DNA of 64,000 nucleotides from the NCBI RefSeq assembly GCF_913055755.1, contig NZ_CAJXKH010000003.1, forward strand, positions 1 to 64,000, given 5' to 3'. The stretch's first letter is position 1; each line of letters opens with the position of its first letter. Position numbers and translations under genes: made by a program. Source of the DNA: an uncultured Microbulbifer sp. Lineage in GTDB: Bacteria > Pseudomonadota > Gammaproteobacteria > Pseudomonadales > Cellvibrionaceae. Under the pieces are notes generated by a model that ran no database searches, had not been told where the DNA came from, and saw only the letters and a list, made by a program, of their open reading frames with translations. This document shows, one piece after another, positions 16,922 through 26,503 of the stretch.

Positions 16922-17536
16922 ATGACAGCGCAACAGGCGTCACCAAGTGACAGCCAGCTGGTACAGCGTGTCCAGAAAGGCGACAAGCGCGCCTTCGATC
17001 TGTTGGTACTAAAGTACCAGCACAAGATTATGGCAGTGGTGAGCCGCTATATCAGCGATCACGCCGAAGTGCACGATGTGGTACAGGAGGCCTTTATCAA
17101 GGCCTATCGCGCGCTGAAAAATTTCCGCGGCGACAGTGCCTTCTACACCTGGATGTACCGTATCGCCATCAATACCGCGAAAAATCACCTGGTTTCCCGC
17201 AGTCGTCGGCCGCCGTCATCGGATGTCGACCTGGAGGACGCCGAATTCTATTCCGGCGCCGACCTGCTGCGGGACAATGAAACCCCGGAGAACCAGCTTT
17301 TCCGCGACCAGCTGGAAGCGACGGTGCACCGCGCCATCCGCGAGCTGCCGGAAGATCTGCGCTCCGCGGTGACCCTGCGGGAGATGGAAGGGCTCAGCTA
17401 CGAGGAGATAGCCGAGGTGATGGGCTGCCCGGTGGGCACCGTCAGGTCACGGATTTTCCGTGCCCGGGAAGCAATCGACCGCGCGGTCCAGCTGGTAATG
17501 GCGGGGGAGCCTGAACCTGTAGACGGGCGCGGCTGA
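16922..17536 (+). CDS. rpoE: Extracytoplasmic stress sigma factor RpoE/AlgU
   Basis: ECF sigma factor that directs RNA polymerase to envelope-stress promoters, and to alginate genes in Pseudomonas. The 204 residues include region 2 (about 20-90: DLLVLKYQHKIMAVVSRYI and DVVQEAFIKAYRALKNFRG), and region 4 with a helix-turn-helix (about 140-190: LPEDLRSAVTLREMEGLSYEEIAEVMGCPVGTVRSRIFRAR split by the turn). It is followed after 201 bases by its anti-sigma gene. The leader between the two contains several weak dyads but no gene. Confidence 0.96.
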   Translation: MTAQQASPSDSQLVQRVQKGDKRAFDLLVLKYQHKIMAVVSRYISDHAEVHDVVQEAFIKAYRALKNFRGDSAFYTWMYRIAINTAKNHLVSRSRRPPSSDVDLEDAEFYSGADLLRDNETPENQLFRDQLEATVHRAIRELPEDLRSAVTLREMEGLSYEEIAEVMGCPVGTVRSRIFRAREAIDRAVQLVMAGEPEPVDGRG

Positions 17537-17737
17537 CTGTCTATTGTTTGAACAGTTTTGTTTTATATATAACCGGGGTGATGGAGGCATGCGGCCTCTT
17601 ATCGACAAGAGTTGAGTGAAATCACACAATTTTTGCCGGAACAGTAAAACTTTTTGCCGAGAGGCCGGTCTCAGATATCAACACAACAGGGCGCGAAACA
17701 GCGCCTATGGGATTGCACTGAAAGAGGGTTGACCCGT

Positions 17738-18442
17738 ATGTCACACGGGAATCATCAGCAGCGTCTGAATGAGTCACTGTCTGCACTGATGGATGGTGAA
17801 GCCACGGAGCTCGAAATTCAGCGTCTGTTAAAAGAAAAAGGTGCCAGTGGTAGCGTCTCGGCGGATGGTCTGGACCAGCGCTGGTCACGCTACCAGCTGG
17901 CCGCCAGTGTGATGCGCGGCGAAGCGGTGGCACCGGTGGATCTCGGCCTTGCGGCCAGTATTTCCGCAGCCATTGATGACGAACCTGCGCTCGATGTGCG
18001 GCCGGAAGTGGCGGCCAACGATGTGCAGCCGCGCAGTCGCTGGTGGCGGCCGCTGTCCCGCGGTGCCGTGGCCGCAACCGTCGCGTTTGCGGCGGTACTC
18101 GGGGTACAGCAACTGCAGCAGCCGGTCACTTCCGGTGGCGGCGAGCTGGTAGCCGAGGCGGAGCGCCCGGCGCAGCAGCCGGTGCAATCGGTGCCGCGGC
18201 CCAGTGGATTTTATGTGCCAGCACTGAATACCCGTTCGGTCAGTACCATGCCGCTGGTGACACCTGAGCAGCAACGCGGTGCCGCGCAGCAGGGCGTGCC
18301 CATGCAACTGGTTCCCTCTCCGGAATTGATGCGCCACCTCAACCGGGTGATGATCGAACATTCGGAGCAGGCGGCGCAGATGGGTAGCCAGGGTATGGTA
18401 CCTTTCGCCCGTGCGACTTACGGTGAGCAGCCGCCCGAGTAA
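17738..18442 (+). CDS. rseA: Anti-sigma factor RseA/MucA
   Basis: Single-pass membrane protein that holds RpoE inactive until regulated proteolysis. ATG 17738 gives 234 residues and the conserved start MSHGNHQQRLNESLSALMDG, whose SALMDGEA element binds the sigma factor. A membrane segment (about residues 107-123, GAVAATVAFAAVLGVQQ) splits the cytoplasmic part from a periplasmic domain that should bind RseB and be cut by the DegS/AlgW protease. The longer frame upstream (from 17654) is not conserved. It is followed by rseB after 67 bases. Confidence 0.93.
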   Translation: MSHGNHQQRLNESLSALMDGEATELEIQRLLKEKGASGSVSADGLDQRWSRYQLAASVMRGEAVAPVDLGLAASISAAIDDEPALDVRPEVAANDVQPRSRWWRPLSRGAVAATVAFAAVLGVQQLQQPVTSGGGELVAEAERPAQQPVQSVPRPSGFYVPALNTRSVSTMPLVTPEQQRGAAQQGVPMQLVPSPELMRHLNRVMIEHSEQAAQMGSQGMVPFARATYGEQPPE

Positions 18443-18509
18443 ATGTGGGCGATGCCCCACAAGATGCGTGACTGCACGGGTTCCGTCGGATAAATATTAA
18501 AGAGTCGTC

Positions 18510-19544
18510 ATGCTGAAGCTTCATCAAATGACCACCTCCAAAGCCAACAGCTTGCTGTTGGCTTTGTTATTCCTGCCCGCGTTCAATCCGGCGCTGGCGC
18601 AACAGGCCTCACCGCCTCCGGTGTCCGCTCAGCAAGCCCCGGAGCAACTCCCGAATCAAGCCCCCGAACAAGTCGAAAGCGGCAGCGAGGAGACCGCAAC
18701 GCGGTCGCCGGTGTACTGGCTCGGCAAAATGGCGGATGCGGTAACCAATCTGGAGTACCGGGGGCTGGTCACATACGAGCATGTGGGCATGCTGGAAACC
18801 CTGGAAGTCATTCACGGGGTGCGCGGTGGCGAACAGGTGGAGCGCGTGCGCTACCTGAGCGGAACCCCGCGCGAACTGGTCAGTCGCGGCCAGGACGCCC
18901 ACTGTCGACGGGAGGGTAGCCCTCTGTCCCGGGCAGGTCTCTGGAGCCAGATGGGGCAGCAGAATGTACAGAGTCTCTACCACGTGCTACAGCGCGGGCG
19001 TGAGCGCGTGGCGGACCGGGATGCGGTGGTTCTGGAGTTGCGCCCGAAGGATGTCCACCGCCTCGGGATGGTGGTCAGTGTCCACGAGGACACGGGCCTG
19101 CCACTGAAGTCCATGCTGGTGAACCCCAATGGCCAGGTGCTGGAGCGCTATCAGTTTGTGGAACTGGATCTGTCACCGGTAAAGGATGAGGACCTGGTAG
19201 CCAAATCCCCGGATGCGCGGGAATCCGACGCCGGCAGTGACTGCGGCAGTATCGTCAGCCGCTGGCAGTTGCGCTGGGTACCGCCGGGATTCAAGCCTGT
19301 AGCCAGCCGTGAAATTGACCAGGGTGAGCTGCTGGTATACAGCGATGGGCTCAGTGTCTTTACCGTGTTCGTGCAGGCGCTGGGGCCGGAAATGAATTTC
19401 AATGGCCGCGCGGTGCGCGGCGCGACCGTGGCCTATATGGATCACGTTGTGTTCGACAAGCAGCGCTATACCATAACCGTTGTGGGGGAAATCCCCGTGC
19501 AGACCGCGCAACTGGTTGCCAGAAGTGTCACTGGCAAACATTGA
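18510..19544 (+). CDS. rseB: Sigma-E regulatory protein RseB/MucB
   Basis: Periplasmic protein that binds RseA and protects it from proteolysis, and releases it on sensing lipoproteins or lipopolysaccharide. The 344 residues have a signal peptide (core SLLLALLFLPAF, cleavage near PALAQ at about residue 30), an acidic Pro/Gln-rich linker, the large lipoprotein-like domain (YWLGKMADAVTNLEYRGLV, SGTPRELVSRGQD, GLPLKSMLVNPNGQVLERYQF), and the smaller C-terminal domain (YSDGLSVFTVFVQ). Its 3' end lies 31 bases before the preferred rseC start. Confidence 0.94.
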   Translation: MLKLHQMTTSKANSLLLALLFLPAFNPALAQQASPPPVSAQQAPEQLPNQAPEQVESGSEETATRSPVYWLGKMADAVTNLEYRGLVTYEHVGMLETLEVIHGVRGGEQVERVRYLSGTPRELVSRGQDAHCRREGSPLSRAGLWSQMGQQNVQSLYHVLQRGRERVADRDAVVLELRPKDVHRLGMVVSVHEDTGLPLKSMLVNPNGQVLERYQFVELDLSPVKDEDLVAKSPDARESDAGSDCGSIVSRWQLRWVPPGFKPVASREIDQGELLVYSDGLSVFTVFVQALGPEMNFNGRAVRGATVAYMDHVVFDKQRYTITVVGEIPVQTAQLVARSVTGKH

Positions 19545-19575
19545 GGCGCGGGTAATCGGAAGTCGGGTAATCAGT

Positions 19576-20046
19576 GTGATTGAAGAGCGGGGCCGCGTGG
19601 TGGCCATAGGCCACGATGGTATCTGGGTGGAAACCGTGCAGCGCAGCGGCTGTCACGGCTGTGCCGCAAAATCCGGCTGTGGTACCGGGCTGCTGGGCGA
19701 TTTCTGGGCCAGTGCCTCGCGGGTCTTCGTGCCGGTAGATAGCGCCCAGCATCGCCAGATTGCCCTGCACGATACCGTGCGTATCGGTATCGCAGAAAAC
19801 ACCCTCGCCAGCAGTGCCCTGGTGGTCTACCTGTTGCCGCTGGTGACCATGTTGCTGGGTGCCCTTGGCGGCGAGGCGCTGGCCGCGGAGGCCGGTGCCA
19901 TTTCCGGCGCCGTTGTGGGCCTGCTCACCGGCGGGGTGGCGGTGCGCCTTTACGGCTACTGGAACCGGCGCAACCCGGCGTTTGTGCCGCAGTTTCTGGG
20001 ACTTGAGCGGAGTCATCCCTGCGCGGTGCCTGCCAGCCTCAAATAG
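19576..20046 (+). CDS. rseC: SoxR-reducing/sigma-E operon protein RseC/MucC
   Basis: Inner-membrane protein of 156 residues with the N-terminal cysteine motif (RSGCHGCAAKSGCGTG) and two membrane helices (about 78-96 LVVYLLPLVTMLLGAL and 105-125). I begin at GTG 19576, which yields the conserved IEERGRVVAIG start; a GTG at 19525 would overlap rseB and adds 17 residues. The ribosome site is weak, so translational coupling to rseB is possible. RseC homologs are tied to sigma-E control and to electron transfer with RsxABCDGE; no direct proof exists for this one. Confidence 0.88.
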   Translation: MIEERGRVVAIGHDGIWVETVQRSGCHGCAAKSGCGTGLLGDFWASASRVFVPVDSAQHRQIALHDTVRIGIAENTLASSALVVYLLPLVTMLLGALGGEALAAEAGAISGAVVGLLTGGVAVRLYGYWNRRNPAFVPQFLGLERSHPCAVPASLK

Positions 20047-20232
20047 CACCCGGCTCAGATCTGTTTATCCCCTTCCCCGGTTTGCCCTTTCGTCGCGGCT
20101 GCCGCCGGGATATCGGCCAATCCCACCTTTTCCCGGGCACCTTTTCGCCAGTTTCCTAAACTTGAAGCGGAGTGGTCGGGATCGCCCTGACTTTTCCTTC
20201 CCCCTGTCTGGACTTCCCCGGAGGGCACCTCC

Positions 20233-21180
20233 ATGACCGAAGTGCGCTGTTACGCCGAGAGCTGGCCTTTGCGGACCGCATTTGTCATTTCCCGCGGTGC
20301 GCGCAGCCAGGCGGAGGTAGTTGTGGTGGAGTACCTGCGGGACGGCATCACCGGCGTGGGTGAGTGCACCCCCTATCCCCGCTATGGCGAAAGCGTGGAG
20401 TCGGTGTTGGGAGAGCTTCGCTCTGTGTTTCCCGCGCTGGAGCAAGGGCTGACACTGGAAGCATTGCAGACCATGATACCCGCGGGCGCCGCGCGCAACG
20501 CCGTAGACTGTGCAATGCAGGACTGGCAGCAACAGCGCGCTGGTGCGGGTGCGCCGGTGCCGCCCTCGCTGCCGACGGTTCAGACCCTGGTGATTGCCGG
20601 GCCAGAGGCAATGGCGGCGTCCGCACGGGAGGCTGTGGCCCAGGGCGTGTCGGTGCTGAAGCTGAAACTTGACCGGGAGTTGATCCTCCCGCGCGTCGAG
20701 GCGGTACGTGCAGCTGCCCCTGATGCCGAAGTGGTGATCGATGCCAATGAAGCCTGGCAGGGCGAAGATCTGCCACAGTTGTGCGAGCAGCTCGCCAACC
20801 TGGGGGTGGCGATGCTGGAGCAGCCGCTGCCGGTCGCGGAAGACGAACCCCTGGCGCACTTTCGCCACCCGTTGCCGATCTGTGCCGATGAAAGCTGTCA
20901 CACGCGCAAGGACCTGCCCCGTCTCCAGGGGCGTTACGACATGTTGAATATCAAGCTGGACAAGACCGGTGGACTGACGGAGGCGCTGGCGCTGGCCGAG
21001 GCTGGAAAAGCAGCGGGCTTCGAGTTGATGCTGGGGTGTATGTTATGTACTTCCCGCGCGGTGCGCGCGGCCTGGCCGCTGGGACATTTGGTGCGCTTTG
21101 TGGACCTGGATGGCCCGACCTGGCTGGCAAAAGATATCAACCCGCTGCGCTTTGCCGGCGGACGGGTTTACTGGACCTGA
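20233..21180 (+). CDS. dgcA: L-Ala-D/L-Glu dipeptide epimerase (enolase superfamily)
   Basis: Epimerises L-Ala-D-Glu from murein peptides so that it can be used as L-Ala-L-Glu. The 315 residues show the enolase-superfamily plan: N-terminal capping domain, then a barrel with the K-x-K general base (LKLKLD, about residue 140), metal-binding DANEAW, EQPL, ADES, and the opposing lysine in NIKLDKTGGL. A GGAGGG site precedes the ATG. It sits between rseC and mucD, and converges with mpaA ten bases away, the same convergent pair as ycjG/mpaA in E. coli. The symbol follows the ycjG/dgcA family. Confidence 0.9.
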   Translation: MTEVRCYAESWPLRTAFVISRGARSQAEVVVVEYLRDGITGVGECTPYPRYGESVESVLGELRSVFPALEQGLTLEALQTMIPAGAARNAVDCAMQDWQQQRAGAGAPVPPSLPTVQTLVIAGPEAMAASAREAVAQGVSVLKLKLDRELILPRVEAVRAAAPDAEVVIDANEAWQGEDLPQLCEQLANLGVAMLEQPLPVAEDEPLAHFRHPLPICADESCHTRKDLPRLQGRYDMLNIKLDKTGGLTEALALAEAGKAAGFELMLGCMLCTSRAVRAAWPLGHLVRFVDLDGPTWLAKDINPLRFAGGRVYWT

Positions 21181-21190
21181 CGTTACCGGG

Positions 21191-21898
21191 TCAGCCCTCG
21201 TAGCAGAGCAGTTGCGTCATCATGTCCAGGTAATCCTCGCTGGCGGCATCGGCGGAAATCGGCGGGAACTCCAGGGTAATGCAGTGGAACTGGTTTTCCG
21301 CGCTCCAGGTGCCGAATGAGCCGGGGGTTTTGTAGCCGAGTTCGGTTACCAGTGGCAGGTCCATGCCTTCAGCCAGCCACTGGCCCAGGGGGCTTTGCAG
21401 GGGGTCTTCGACACAGGCAAGCGGGTCGTGGATGGATACCATCCAGGCCGGCCGCAGTTCCGATATCAGGCGGCACAGGGCGCGGGTTTCCGGCTCCGAA
21501 GCGGGGCGCTCGCCGGTGTGCAGGAATACGTCGCGGGCATCCGCCGAGCTGTTCCAGCGGTACTGGGTGCCGCCTCCCTGCCAGTTGATGGTGGCGAAGT
21601 TGCGGTTCAGGTCAACGCCCCGCGCATTGGAACGGGTACCAAGCTGGCAGCCATCGGGGTTGACCGCGAGGATCACATGGTGGCGGAGCTGGCCTGCTTC
21701 CAGTGCGCGCAGGGCACAGGACAGGGTGACCACTGCGGCAATTTCATCGCCGTGGGTGCCGGCCATTACGATCCCGGTCTGGTCGCCGGGTGCTTCAGCG
21801 GGGAAATAGAATAGCGGTGCTTCCAGCGCGGACTGGCCATACTGGAGTCGCTGGTGGTGGAACAGGCCGCGTTGCTGTCGGGGGCGCAATTCAGGCAT
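21191..21898 (-). CDS. mpaA: Murein peptide amidase A (M14 metallopeptidase)
   Basis: Zinc carboxypeptidase that cleaves the gamma-D-Glu-meso-diaminopimelate bond of murein tripeptide in the cytoplasm. The 235 residues carry the zinc ligands H-x-x-E in GTHGDEIAA (about residue 49), the substrate pocket LNPDG-like AVNPDGCQLGTRSNARGVDLNRNF, the third ligand in SIHDP, and the catalytic glutamate in ITLEFPP. Its product L-Ala-D-Glu is the substrate of the dipeptide epimerase encoded next door in convergent orientation, which supports both calls. The upstream 230-base gap to mucD holds promoters I cannot place. Confidence 0.9.
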   Translation of the reverse strand: MPELRPRQQRGLFHHQRLQYGQSALEAPLFYFPAEAPGDQTGIVMAGTHGDEIAAVVTLSCALRALEAGQLRHHVILAVNPDGCQLGTRSNARGVDLNRNFATINWQGGGTQYRWNSSADARDVFLHTGERPASEPETRALCRLISELRPAWMVSIHDPLACVEDPLQSPLGQWLAEGMDLPLVTELGYKTPGSFGTWSAENQFHCITLEFPPISADAASEDYLDMMTQLLCYEG

Positions 21899-22128
21899 GT
21901 GATCCTTAACACTGTTTTACACTGGGGAATGCGAACTTTCTCGCGAAAATCACCACTAACAAGTGACATTGGTCAGGAGCGGGCGTTTCCTTTACATCTG
22001 GCCGGTCCCGGCAACCTGACAGGATAAATCGTAGTGAAAATTCCCGGTTGCCAGCACACTTTTTGTACTTTGTCGTCTATTGACGCATTTCTGTATTAGT
22101 AGAAGAGCCTATTAGGGGTAACAAAAAT

Positions 22129-23526
22129 ATGGTTACACGCTGTTCGCAGATTTTTATTGCGCTCTGTTTCCTTGTTGCAATGACCGCCAATGCGCGCGGT
22201 TTACCCGAACTTACCGACCTGATCGAGCAAAACTCGCCTGCGGTAGTGAAAATCAACACCCTGGAGCGCAACCAGGTTTCCCACAACCGTTTGCCGCCGC
22301 AGTACCAGCAGGAAATCCCGGATATTTTCCGCCACCTGCTGGAACCCCGTCAGCGCCAGCAGCGGCCGGTGGCCAGTATGGGGTCCGGTTTCATTATTTC
22401 CTCCGATGGCTATGTGGTCACCAACAATCACGTGGTTGACGGTGCCGATGAAGTGCGGGTAACCCTGACCGACCGACGCGAATACGACGCCAGGGTCATC
22501 GGCACGGACCAGCGTTCGGATCTGGCCCTGCTCAAGGTGGACGCGGACAATCTGCCCACGGTGCGCTGGGGGGATTCCGAAAGTATGAAGGTCGGCGAAT
22601 GGGTGGTTGCCATCGGTTCACCATTCGGCCTGGACTATTCCGCCAGCGCCGGCATTGTCAGTGCCATGGGACGCAGCATTCCCAATGAAAGCCGCGAGAA
22701 TTACGTGCCGTTCATCCAGACGGATGTGGCCATCAACCCGGGTAATTCCGGCGGGCCGCTGTTCAACCTGAATGGCGAAGTGGTGGGCATCAACTCCCAG
22801 ATCTATACCCGCAGTGGCGGCTCCATCGGCCTGTCTTTCGCTATTCCCGCAAGCCTGGCCCAGGACGTGGTGGCGCAGCTGAAAGAAAAGGGACGGGTGG
22901 ACCGCGGCTGGCTGGGTGTGGGGATCCAGGATGTGGACCGCAAGCTCGCCACCGCCATGGGACTGAAAAAACCCGTCGGTGCACTGGTCGGGCAACTTGA
23001 AGCTGGCTCTCCCGCTGACAGCGCCGGTATCCAGGTGGGCGATATCATCACCCACTTCAACGATGAAAAAATCCTGATGTCCGGGGATCTGCCCCATGTG
23101 GTAGGCCAGATTCGTCCCGGGTCGGAAGTGCCGGTTCGCCTGATGCGTGAGGGCAAGGAGCGCAAGCTCAAGGTGCGCGTGGGCGCGTTGCCGGGTGAAG
23201 ATGAGCCCGAGCAGGCCAATGCGCCGGCCAGCACCGATGTGGGTGGTCGTCTCGGCCTGGTTGTCGACGAGATTCCGGATGGCCTCAAGCAGCGCTGGGG
23301 AGTTGACAGCGGTGTGCTGGTAAAACAGGTGGTGCCGGGCAAGGCCGGTGCCAATGCCGGTTTGCGCAGCGGCGACATCATTGCCCAGCTGGGATTCGAC
23401 GCCGTCGAGTCAATGACCGACTACGACAAGATCGTCAAAAAGCTGCCGGCGGGTGAGCTGCTGCCGATCCGCTTCTTCCGCGGCGGCCAGCCGACCTTCC
23501 GCACCATCCAGATTGACGAGGATTGA
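22129..23526 (+). CDS. mucD: Periplasmic serine protease of the DegP/Do family (MucD)
   Basis: Chaperone-protease of 465 residues that removes misfolded envelope proteins and dampens sigma-E signalling in Pseudomonas. A signal peptide (core IFIALCFLVAMTA, cleavage after NAR near residue 24) precedes a trypsin-like domain with His in TNNHVVDG, Asp in RSDLALLK and Ser in GNSGGPLF. Two PDZ domains follow (about 265-350 and 375-460; LEAGSPADSAGIQVGDII and PGKAGANAGLRSGDIIAQL). The symbol degQ is an alternative; I use mucD because of its place beside rpoE-rseABC. Two genes intervene between rseC and this one. Confidence 0.92.
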   Translation: MVTRCSQIFIALCFLVAMTANARGLPELTDLIEQNSPAVVKINTLERNQVSHNRLPPQYQQEIPDIFRHLLEPRQRQQRPVASMGSGFIISSDGYVVTNNHVVDGADEVRVTLTDRREYDARVIGTDQRSDLALLKVDADNLPTVRWGDSESMKVGEWVVAIGSPFGLDYSASAGIVSAMGRSIPNESRENYVPFIQTDVAINPGNSGGPLFNLNGEVVGINSQIYTRSGGSIGLSFAIPASLAQDVVAQLKEKGRVDRGWLGVGIQDVDRKLATAMGLKKPVGALVGQLEAGSPADSAGIQVGDIITHFNDEKILMSGDLPHVVGQIRPGSEVPVRLMREGKERKLKVRVGALPGEDEPEQANAPASTDVGGRLGLVVDEIPDGLKQRWGVDSGVLVKQVVPGKAGANAGLRSGDIIAQLGFDAVESMTDYDKIVKKLPAGELLPIRFFRGGQPTFRTIQIDED

Positions 23527-23557
23527 ACATCACTGAAGCAGTGAGGTGAGTAACGAG

Positions 23558-23593
23558 AGGGGTCGGGGCGGGCCAACTGCCCCGGATCCCTTT
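23558..23593 (+). terminator. Candidate terminator after mucD
   Basis: An imperfect GC-rich stem (23558-23569 with 23579-23590, one bulge) is followed by only three T's. It lies 32 bases after the mucD stop. Termination may be partial. Confidence 0.4.
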
Positions 23594-23712
23594 AACCATC
23601 GGGGATGCAGAGAGACTGGATGCACTTTTTGCGCAACCTGTTAGACTTGCGCCCACAGCGCGGCCCGGTCCGCCTATTAACTCACTGATTTTTAAAAGGT
23701 TTTATCCTCGCA

Positions 23713-25518
23713 GTGGCCACTGATCTCTCCCATATCCGCAATTTCTCCATCATCGCCCATATCGACCACGGGAAATCCACCCTCGCAGACCGGTTTATCC
23801 AGGTGTGCGGTGGCCTCTCCGATCGCGAGATGGCCCAGCAGGTGCTCGACAGCATGGATATCGAGCGGGAGCGGGGTATTACCATCAAGGCCCAGAGCGT
23901 GACTCTGGACTACACCGCCCGCGACGGTAAGACCTACCAGCTGAACTTTATTGATACTCCCGGACACGTGGATTTTTCCTACGAGGTGTCCCGTTCCCTG
24001 GCCGCCTGTGAAGGTGCGCTGCTGGTAGTGGACGCCGCCCAGGGGGTCGAGGCCCAGTCCGTGGCCAACTGCTATACCGCCATCGAGCAGGGGCTGGAAG
24101 TGATTCCGGTACTGAACAAGATGGACCTGCCCCAGGCAGAGCCGGAAAAAGTGGCGGAAGAGATCGAAGACATCATCGGTATCGATGCAACCGAAGCCAC
24201 CCGCTGCAGTGCCAAGTCCGGGCTCGGGGTGGAAGACGTGCTGGAGGACCTGGTGCGCCTGGTACCTCCGCCTCAGGGCGACGTGGATGCGCCGCTGCAG
24301 GCGCTGATCATCGACTCCTGGTTCGACAGCTATCTGGGGGTGGTGTCACTGGTGCGGGTCGTGCAGGGCACCCTGCAGACCAAAGACAAGATCGTGACCA
24401 AGTCCATCGGCCGCCCCCACGTGGTGGACAATGTCGGTGTGTTCACGCCCAAGCGCAAGGAAACCGGAATCCTGAAGGCCGGTGAAGTGGGCTTTGTGGT
24501 TGCCGGGATCAAGGACATTCACGGCGCCCCCGTGGGCGACACCCTGACCCACGCCAAGGGCGCCGACGAAGTATCCATGCTGCCGGGCTTCCAGAAAGTG
24601 AAGCCGCAGGTCTATGCGGGCCTGTTCCCGGTGAGCTCCGACGATTACGAAGCGTTCCGCGATGCCCTGGACAAGTTATCCCTCAACGACGCCTCCCTGT
24701 TCTATGAGCCGGAAACCTCCGATGCGCTGGGCTTTGGTTTCCGCTGTGGCTTCCTCGGCATGCTCCACATGGAGATTATCCAGGAGCGCCTGGAGCGCGA
24801 ATACAACCTCGACCTGATCACTACCGCGCCCACAGTGGTCTACGAAGTGCAGCTTACCAACGGTGAGGTGATCAATATGGACAACCCCTCGCGCATGCCC
24901 GACCTGGGTATGATCGAGGAGATGCGCGAGCCCATCGTCGAGGCGAATATCCTGGTACCCCAGGACTACCTGGGCAATGTCATCACCCTGTGTGTGGAAA
25001 AACGCGGGATCCAGAAGGATATGCAGTACGTGGGGGGCCAGGTGTCGCTGCGCTACGAGCTGCCCATGAGCGAAGTGGTGATGGACTTTTTCGACCGCCT
25101 CAAGTCCGTGAGCCGCGGTTTCGCTTCGCTGGATTACAACTTTGTGCGATTCGACCCCGCAAAGCTGGTGCGTCTTGATATCCTCATCAATGGCGAGCGG
25201 GTGGATGCCCTGGCGGTGATCCTGCATCGTGACAATGCGCAACAGCGCGGTCGTGCGCTGGCAGAAAAAATGAAAGAGCTGATTCCGCGTCAGATGTTCG
25301 ACGTGGCAATCCAGGCGGCCATCGGTGGTCAGGTGATCGCGCGTACCACGGTGAAGGCCCTGCGCAAGAATGTCACCGCCAAGTGTTATGGTGGTGATGT
25401 CACCCGCAAGAAGAAGCTGCTGGAAAAACAGAAGGCGGGCAAGCGCCGGATGAAGCAGCTCGGTAAGGTCGAGGTGCCCCAGGATGCGTTCCTGGCGGTG
25501 CTCAAGGTGGACAGCTGA
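23713..25518 (+). CDS. lepA: Elongation factor 4 (LepA) GTPase
   Basis: Ribosome-associated GTPase that can move tRNAs backwards and aids initiation or biogenesis under stress. The 601 residues include the G domain with P-loop ([13 protein letters not shown]), G2 (RGITIKAQ), G3 ([11 protein letters not shown]) and NKMDLP, followed by domain II and the LepA-specific C-terminal domain ([15 protein letters not shown] near the end). The start codon is GTG at 23713. It is separated from mucD by 186 bases with no gene, and precedes lepB as in most proteobacteria. Confidence 0.97.
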   Translation: MATDLSHIRNFSIIAHIDHGKSTLADRFIQVCGGLSDREMAQQVLDSMDIERERGITIKAQSVTLDYTARDGKTYQLNFIDTPGHVDFSYEVSRSLAACEGALLVVDAAQGVEAQSVANCYTAIEQGLEVIPVLNKMDLPQAEPEKVAEEIEDIIGIDATEATRCSAKSGLGVEDVLEDLVRLVPPPQGDVDAPLQALIIDSWFDSYLGVVSLVRVVQGTLQTKDKIVTKSIGRPHVVDNVGVFTPKRKETGILKAGEVGFVVAGIKDIHGAPVGDTLTHAKGADEVSMLPGFQKVKPQVYAGLFPVSSDDYEAFRDALDKLSLNDASLFYEPETSDALGFGFRCGFLGMLHMEIIQERLEREYNLDLITTAPTVVYEVQLTNGEVINMDNPSRMPDLGMIEEMREPIVEANILVPQDYLGNVITLCVEKRGIQKDMQYVGGQVSLRYELPMSEVVMDFFDRLKSVSRGFASLDYNFVRFDPAKLVRLDILINGERVDALAVILHRDNAQQRGRALAEKMKELIPRQMFDVAIQAAIGGQVIARTTVKALRKNVTAKCYGGDVTRKKKLLEKQKAGKRRMKQLGKVEVPQDAFLAVLKVDS

Positions 25519-25545
25519 CGGAGAGCCTTACCGGCGCTTCGATGT

Positions 25546-25570
25546 CCGGCAGCCAGGGACTTGCTGCCGG
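25546..25570 (+). other. Stem-loop between lepA and lepB
   Basis: Stem 25546-25553 with 25563-25570 (CCGGCAGC with GCTGCCGG) and a nine-base loop lie in the 81-base gap between the two genes. No T tract follows, so it may process or stabilise the transcript rather than end it. Confidence 0.45.
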
Positions 25571-25599
25571 GCCCGAATTCATAAAAAAGAGACGAGTGA

Positions 25600-26409
25600 A
25601 TGGATATCAATTTTCCCCTGATCCTGCTCCTGCTGGTTGTTGCTACCGGAGCAATCTGGCTGTTTGATGCGTTGTTTCTGGCCAAAGGACGCAAGGCCCT
25701 GGCAGCCCAGGGCGCCGGTGCTGCCGGCAAGGGCGTGCACGGTGGCGAGCCGGTTTCCGAACCGGTATTGGTGGAATACGCCAAATCATTTTTCCCGGTG
25801 CTGGCCATCGTGTTCGTACTGCGCTCGTTTCTGGTGGAGCCCTTCCAGATCCCGTCGGCTTCCATGGATCCGACCCTGATCAAGGGCGACTTTATCCTGG
25901 TCAACAAGTTTGCATATGGCCTGCGCCTGCCGGTATCGCGCACCAAGGTGCTGGATCTGGGGGAGCCGAAGCGCGGCGACGTAATGGTGTTTTTCCCCCC
26001 GCATATGAATGATACCTATTACATCAAGCGGGTCATTGGCCTGCCGGGAGATGAAATCCGGGTAACCGACAATGTGCTGTATATCAATGGCAAGGCTGCG
26101 CCCCAGGAGCTGATCCAGGCACTGCCGCCGGGGAATCCGCTGAAAGAGTTCCTGTGGGAAGACATCGGTGACAAGCGCCACCTGATGGCGAAGAGCGTTA
26201 TCCCCAGCCGTTACGGCAATATCCGCACCCTGGTGGTGCCCGAAGGCCATTACTTTATGATGGGGGACAACCGGGACAACAGCCTCGACAGCCGCGAGTG
26301 GGGCTTCGTGCCGGAGAAAGACATTGTCGGCAAGGCCTTTGCAATCTGGATGCATTGGGACAAACTATTCAGCCTGCCCAGCTTTAATCGCGTCGGCGGG
26401 ATCGAATAG
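25600..26409 (+). CDS. lepB: Signal peptidase I
   Basis: Membrane serine protease that removes signal peptides from Sec-exported proteins. The 269 residues begin with two membrane segments (about 5-22 and 67-83), and the catalytic dyad is visible: serine in PSASMDPTL (about residue 90) and lysine in YYIKRVIGLPGDEI (about residue 146). GDNRDNSLDSREWG near the end is box E. It follows lepA and precedes a DUF4845 gene, and both neighbours are also found there in Pseudomonas. Confidence 0.96.
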   Translation: MDINFPLILLLLVVATGAIWLFDALFLAKGRKALAAQGAGAAGKGVHGGEPVSEPVLVEYAKSFFPVLAIVFVLRSFLVEPFQIPSASMDPTLIKGDFILVNKFAYGLRLPVSRTKVLDLGEPKRGDVMVFFPPHMNDTYYIKRVIGLPGDEIRVTDNVLYINGKAAPQELIQALPPGNPLKEFLWEDIGDKRHLMAKSVIPSRYGNIRTLVVPEGHYFMMGDNRDNSLDSREWGFVPEKDIVGKAFAIWMHWDKLFSLPSFNRVGGIE

Positions 26410-26503
26410 TCCGGCTGCGGGCAGTAACAGGGAGTTACAGGGGCTGGCAAATCGGACACATGGATGACCGGCACTCATTAAAACGATAAATCGGTACGAC
26501 ATC

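Noticed and set aside
21926-21955. Possible sigma-E promoter (GAACTTT) before mucD
   Set aside because: There is no convincing -10 at 16-17 bases, and it is about 200 bases from the start codon.
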